The notes under the pieces were generated by a model. It was not told the origin of the DNA. It saw only the letters and a program-made list of their open reading frames with translations, and searched no databases. A DNA stretch of 64,000 nt from UTCHB3 sp964371075. Lineage in GTDB: Bacteria; Bacteroidota; Ignavibacteria; Ignavibacteriales; Ignavibacteriaceae. Shown here in pieces: positions 61,374-64,000 of this stretch (position 1 is its first letter; every line of letters begins with the position of its first letter). The position numbers and the translations under genes are program-made. The stretch covers positions 434,001 to 498,000 of the forward strand of contig CAYJKN010000002.1 in NCBI GenBank assembly GCA_964371075.1, read 5' to 3'.

Positions 61374-61511
61374 TTAAGTATCAGGTATAATTTTAATTAT
61401 TCTACATGTACTTTTAAACAAAAAAAGGCTGCCCAATTTGGACAGCCTTTTTAATTTCAGTAGTGGTTTAAGCTAAAAGTTAATACTTAATACCTTATAC
61501 CTGATACTTAA
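61374..61511. repeat. 17-bp perfect inverted repeat flanking the glgA terminator
   Basis: TTAAGTATCAGGTATAA at 61374-61390 is the exact reverse complement of TTATACCTGATACTTAA at 61495-61511. The terminator hairpin sits between the arms. GTATCAGGTATTA also occurs within the composite repeat at 8336-8432, so this is another interspersed family. Confidence 0.75.
61421..61453. terminator. Bidirectional intrinsic terminator between glgA and the OmpA-like gene
   Basis: AAAAAGGCTGCCC, a five-base loop, and GGACAGCCTTTTT form a strong stem with one mismatch, with A- and T-runs on both sides, between convergent genes. Confidence 0.88.
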
Positions 61512-61517
61512 ATCCAC

Positions 61518-63182
61518 CTATTTAGTTCTTACGAACTCAATTCTTCTGTTTTTCTGCTTGTTGGCATCGGAATCATTAGGAACCATTGGTTTGTCGGGGC
61601 CAAAGCCTTTAGCAGTCATTCTGCTTCTGGAAATGCCTTTTTCAATCATATAGTTCATAACTGCTTCAGCTCTGTCCTGTGAAAGTTTCATGTTGAAAGC
61701 TCTTGAACCTACATTGTCTGTATGTCCTTGAATTTCAACTGAAATCTCAGTATAGGCAGTAAGAGTTTTGAATGCCTTATTAAGTGTGGTTTCAGAAGCA
61801 GGTGAAATTTTAGCACTTCCTGTTTCAAAAACGATTCCATCAAGAACCATTGGAACATTCATTTTAATCACATCATCGCCTGCATCGAGAGGATCAGTAC
61901 CTCTGTCAACTTCGACTTTATCGTTCACTGAACCGGCATCGGTATCAGCTAAAAGAGGATTAGTTTTGTAGTTCATTAATTCTTCAAAGTCATTAAGTCC
62001 ATCACCGTCGGTATCCATTTTGAGAGGATTGGTTTTGAATTGACTTACTTCTTTACCGTCTTCAAGTTTATCACCATCGGTGTCAGCTTTAAGAGGATCG
62101 GTTTTATACTGTTTCAATTCGTCAGCATCGTTGATGCCATCACCGTCTGTGTCAGCTTTTAATGGATTAGTTTTATGGGTCATAACCTCATCATAATCAG
62201 AGAGAGTATCGCCATCGGTGTCAACTTTAAGAGGATTGGTGTTGTATTTGGTAACTTCATCAAAGTCATTAAGTTTGTCACCATCAGTGTCGGCTTTAAG
62301 AGGATCGGTTTTATGTTTAAGAACCTCTTCTCCATCCTTTAATCCATCACCATCTGTGTCAGCTTTAAGAGGATTGGTTGTGAATTTTAACAATTCTTCG
62401 CCGTCATTAAGTCCGTCGCCATCAGTATCGGCAACGAGAGGATTAGTTTTGTGTTTAAGCACTTCATCACCGTCGCCAAGTCCATCACCATCGGTGTCAA
62501 CTTTATAGGGGTCGGTTTTGTAAACGTAAATTTCGTCTTTGTCTAAAAGTCCATCACCATCAGAATCTTTGTTGATGTTGGTTCCACCAAAGATAATGTG
62601 GAGTCCGCCATTTACATAAGTATCCTTGGGATCGCCATCTCTATAGTGGTTCAGGTTATCAGTAAAAGTATAATTAAATCCACCTGTAAGTCCAACCTGG
62701 ATGTTTTCTGAGACTGCATAATCAACACCAAAACCGCCAACTCCAAGACCTGTCCAGCCTGTACCTTCAACTGATTTAACAGGATTCTGGAATTTTCTTG
62801 AATCAGGGTCTTTTATTACATTATAATGTAATGCACCACCACCAACATAGAGGTATGGTGAAAACTGTTCGAATCCAAAAGGATACCACAATAGTCTTAA
62901 GTCTATGGGCACCACATCGGTTTCATATTCGGTTAATTTGAAATCTTTTCCGGCATATTTAACATAACCGGCACCGAATTCAAGTCTCCAGGTGTCATTA
63001 AAGCCATACCTGAAGAAGCCTCTAAAACCACCATTCACCGAAGTTTCAGTGAACTCATTCATGGGAATAATGGCATTTCCTTCTACACCAAAATGTACTT
63101 TGGTGCTAAGGCTCTGTGCATATGTTATTGATCCTGCAGAGCAAATAACAAGAGCAAGCATAACAAGTAGTGCTTTTCTCAT
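61518..63182 (-). CDS. OmpA family protein with thrombospondin type 3 calcium-binding repeats
   Basis: A 554-residue outer-membrane protein. Residues 1-22 form a signal peptide (cleavage near YAQ). Residues ~23-200 form an eight-stranded OmpA-like barrel (VHFGVEGNAIIP, WRLEFGAGYVKY). Residues 206-412 are nine 23-residue TSP3 repeats of the form DTDGDGLNDGEE..NPLKA, plus a degenerate tenth. Residues ~440-554 are the OmpA_C peptidoglycan-binding domain (VEIQGHTDNVGS, LSQDRAEAV, NRRIEFV). It probably links outer membrane and cell wall, with a rigid calcium-bound stalk between. Confidence 0.92.
   Translation of the reverse strand: MRKALLVMLALVICSAGSITYAQSLSTKVHFGVEGNAIIPMNEFTETSVNGGFRGFFRYGFNDTWRLEFGAGYVKYAGKDFKLTEYETDVVPIDLRLLWYPFGFEQFSPYLYVGGGALHYNVIKDPDSRKFQNPVKSVEGTGWTGLGVGGFGVDYAVSENIQVGLTGGFNYTFTDNLNHYRDGDPKDTYVNGGLHIIFGGTNINKDSDGDGLLDKDEIYVYKTDPYKVDTDGDGLGDGDEVLKHKTNPLVADTDGDGLNDGEELLKFTTNPLKADTDGDGLKDGEEVLKHKTDPLKADTDGDKLNDFDEVTKYNTNPLKVDTDGDTLSDYDEVMTHKTNPLKADTDGDGINDADELKQYKTDPLKADTDGDKLEDGKEVSQFKTNPLKMDTDGDGLNDFEELMNYKTNPLLADTDAGSVNDKVEVDRGTDPLDAGDDVIKMNVPMVLDGIVFETGSAKISPASETTLNKAFKTLTAYTEISVEIQGHTDNVGSRAFNMKLSQDRAEAVMNYMIEKGISRSRMTAKGFGPDKPMVPNDSDANKQKNRRIEFVRTK
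61947..62567 (-). repeat. Nine tandem 69-bp coding repeats (TSP3 stalk)
   Basis: Nine exact-length 69-bp units encode 23 residues each with DxDxDG calcium ligands. The DNA units are similar but not identical, and GGATTGGTTTT-type codons at the NPLK segment are the most conserved. Such arrays can change copy number by recombination. Confidence 0.85.
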
Positions 63183-63393
63183 ATTTTTTCCTTACTATCT
63201 AGTTGTTGAATGTTTGATAGTGCAAACTTAAGCAATTTAAAGCGAAAAATTTGTGCATTATATCGCAAAATTCTTCACAAAATATTATGTTTTCACAAAT
63301 TTGATAAACTTTTATTGCGCAATTCTTCCAAAAAAAAGAGGAAAAGAGGGTTATAACATTGTCTATAAATTTGATAAAACATAAATTATATGA

Positions 63394-64000
63394 ATGAGAT
63401 ATTTTAATTTTTGCAAAGTTAATGGTGCCGGGAACGATTTTATACTAATCGACCTGATTTCCAAAGGCGAGGCTTCGTTCTCTCGTGAGGAGGTAATCCA
63501 TCTCTGCGACCGGAGAAAAGGGATAGGTGCAGATGGTTTACTCATTTTATATCCGGCCCAAGATGCCGGTTTTTTTGTTGATTTTTATAATGCCGATGGA
63601 AGTAGTGGTTCGCTTTGTGGAAACGGAGCAAGATGTATCATTTTATATGCATTTGAGCAGGGGATGGACCATGACGGCGAAGTAAAATTCCGATTTGGTG
63701 AAAAAATCTATCGTGGAGAACTTCCGTTGGAGGGGTACCCGGTTTTTCATCTTAACAGGCCAAGCCGGTTAAAAAAGGGATTTAAGATTAAAGCCCGAAA
63801 CAGTCTTTTTACAGCACATTTTTGTGATACAGGATCACCTCATCTGATAATAAACATTGAGGATGTTCCAATTGATAACAGATACCCGGGCAAAACATTC
63901 ACAGAGCTTACCAATTTCCCTGTCGAAGAGTTGGGAAGAGAGCTGCGGTATCATCCCGATTTTGCTCCACAGGGGGTTAACGTAAATTTTGTTAAGATAA
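63394..64000 (+). CDS. dapF: Diaminopimelate epimerase, partial at the window edge
   Basis: An open frame of 202 codons runs from the ATG at 63394 off the right edge. It begins MRYFNFCKVNGAGNDFILID, a DapF opening, and SGSLCGNGARC holds the first catalytic cysteine. CDTGSPHLII follows. The second catalytic cysteine lies beyond the window. The enzyme makes meso-diaminopimelate for lysine and peptidoglycan. A nearby ATG at 63390 is out of frame and stops after five codons. It is divergent from the OmpA-like gene across a 211-nt gap in which no clear promoter could be fixed. Confidence 0.93.
   Translation, partial: MRYFNFCKVNGAGNDFILIDLISKGEASFSREEVIHLCDRRKGIGADGLLILYPAQDAGFFVDFYNADGSSGSLCGNGARCIILYAFEQGMDHDGEVKFRFGEKIYRGELPLEGYPVFHLNRPSRLKKGFKIKARNSLFTAHFCDTGSPHLIINIEDVPIDNRYPGKTFTELTNFPVEELGRELRYHPDFAPQGVNVNFVKI

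Overview
The window looks like a chromosomal segment of a low-to-moderate GC bacterium of the Ignavibacteria/Chlorobi side of the Bacteroidota. Two large secreted proteins end in a type IX secretion sorting domain with the wording usual in that group (QNYPNPFNP at one, NYPNPFNPST at the other), Shine-Dalgarno sites are mostly weak, and TTG/GTG starts are common. No rRNA, tRNA, phage, CRISPR or classical IS transposase was seen.

Layout. 1-4.9 kb: a partial coiled-coil gene, tryptophanase, a DUF4905-like protein, the AmmeMemoRadiSam A and B proteins and a Rossmann/DUF2520 protein. 4.9-44.3 kb: one almost uninterrupted plus-strand surface-polysaccharide locus. It holds glycosyltransferases, a UDP-hexosaminuronate dehydrogenase with two epimerases (12.1-15.6 kb), a Wzx flippase, N-formyl-viosamine genes, an ulosonic-acid-like synthesis/activation/transfer block (19.9-25.8 kb), a Wzy polymerase, a LegB-type diacetamido-sugar block (28.2-33.4 kb), an undecaprenyl-phosphate-sugar module (33.4-36.3 kb), an asparagine synthase, acyltransferases, a DUF354 + UDP-GlcNAc 2-epimerase pair and a deacetylase-like gene, closed by a probable terminator near 44.36 kb. 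44.6-52.4 kb: a Wzi-like outer-membrane protein, an alpha/beta hydrolase, DUF192, a DUF559 endonuclease, a TraB/GumN lipoprotein, a second UDP-GlcNAc 2-epimerase and a DinB protein. 52.5-64 kb: mostly housekeeping genes: a T9SS cargo protein, HflX, an M14 peptidase, HemG/HemY, GlgA, an OmpA/TSP3 protein and the start of dapF.

The most unusual layer is a dense set of short interspersed repeats. Three kinds (CGCAGAG/CGCAAAG, CACAGAG and CACGGATT types) are each made of tandem, roughly 9-bp units arranged as inverted arms. A fourth is a CCTCACCCC...GGGGTGAGG palindrome. They fill intergenic gaps and also sit in frame inside at least six genes (7.8, 12.8, 45.6, 47.9, 49.4 and 51.1 kb). The ninefold period and the absence of stops in all six frames of the arm consensus explain how genes tolerate them. 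One pair of the palindromic type forms near-perfect 41-42 bp terminal inverted repeats around a single DUF559 endonuclease gene (48834-49381). That makes a 548-bp candidate autonomous mobile element, and the neighbouring lipoprotein gene takes its start codon and export signal from this repeat DNA. The repeats are absent from the AT-rich core (15.6-44.3 kb), which suggests that the core is an exchangeable cassette between older, repeat-rich flanks.

All calls rest on reading the sequence and recalling family features; no database search was run.
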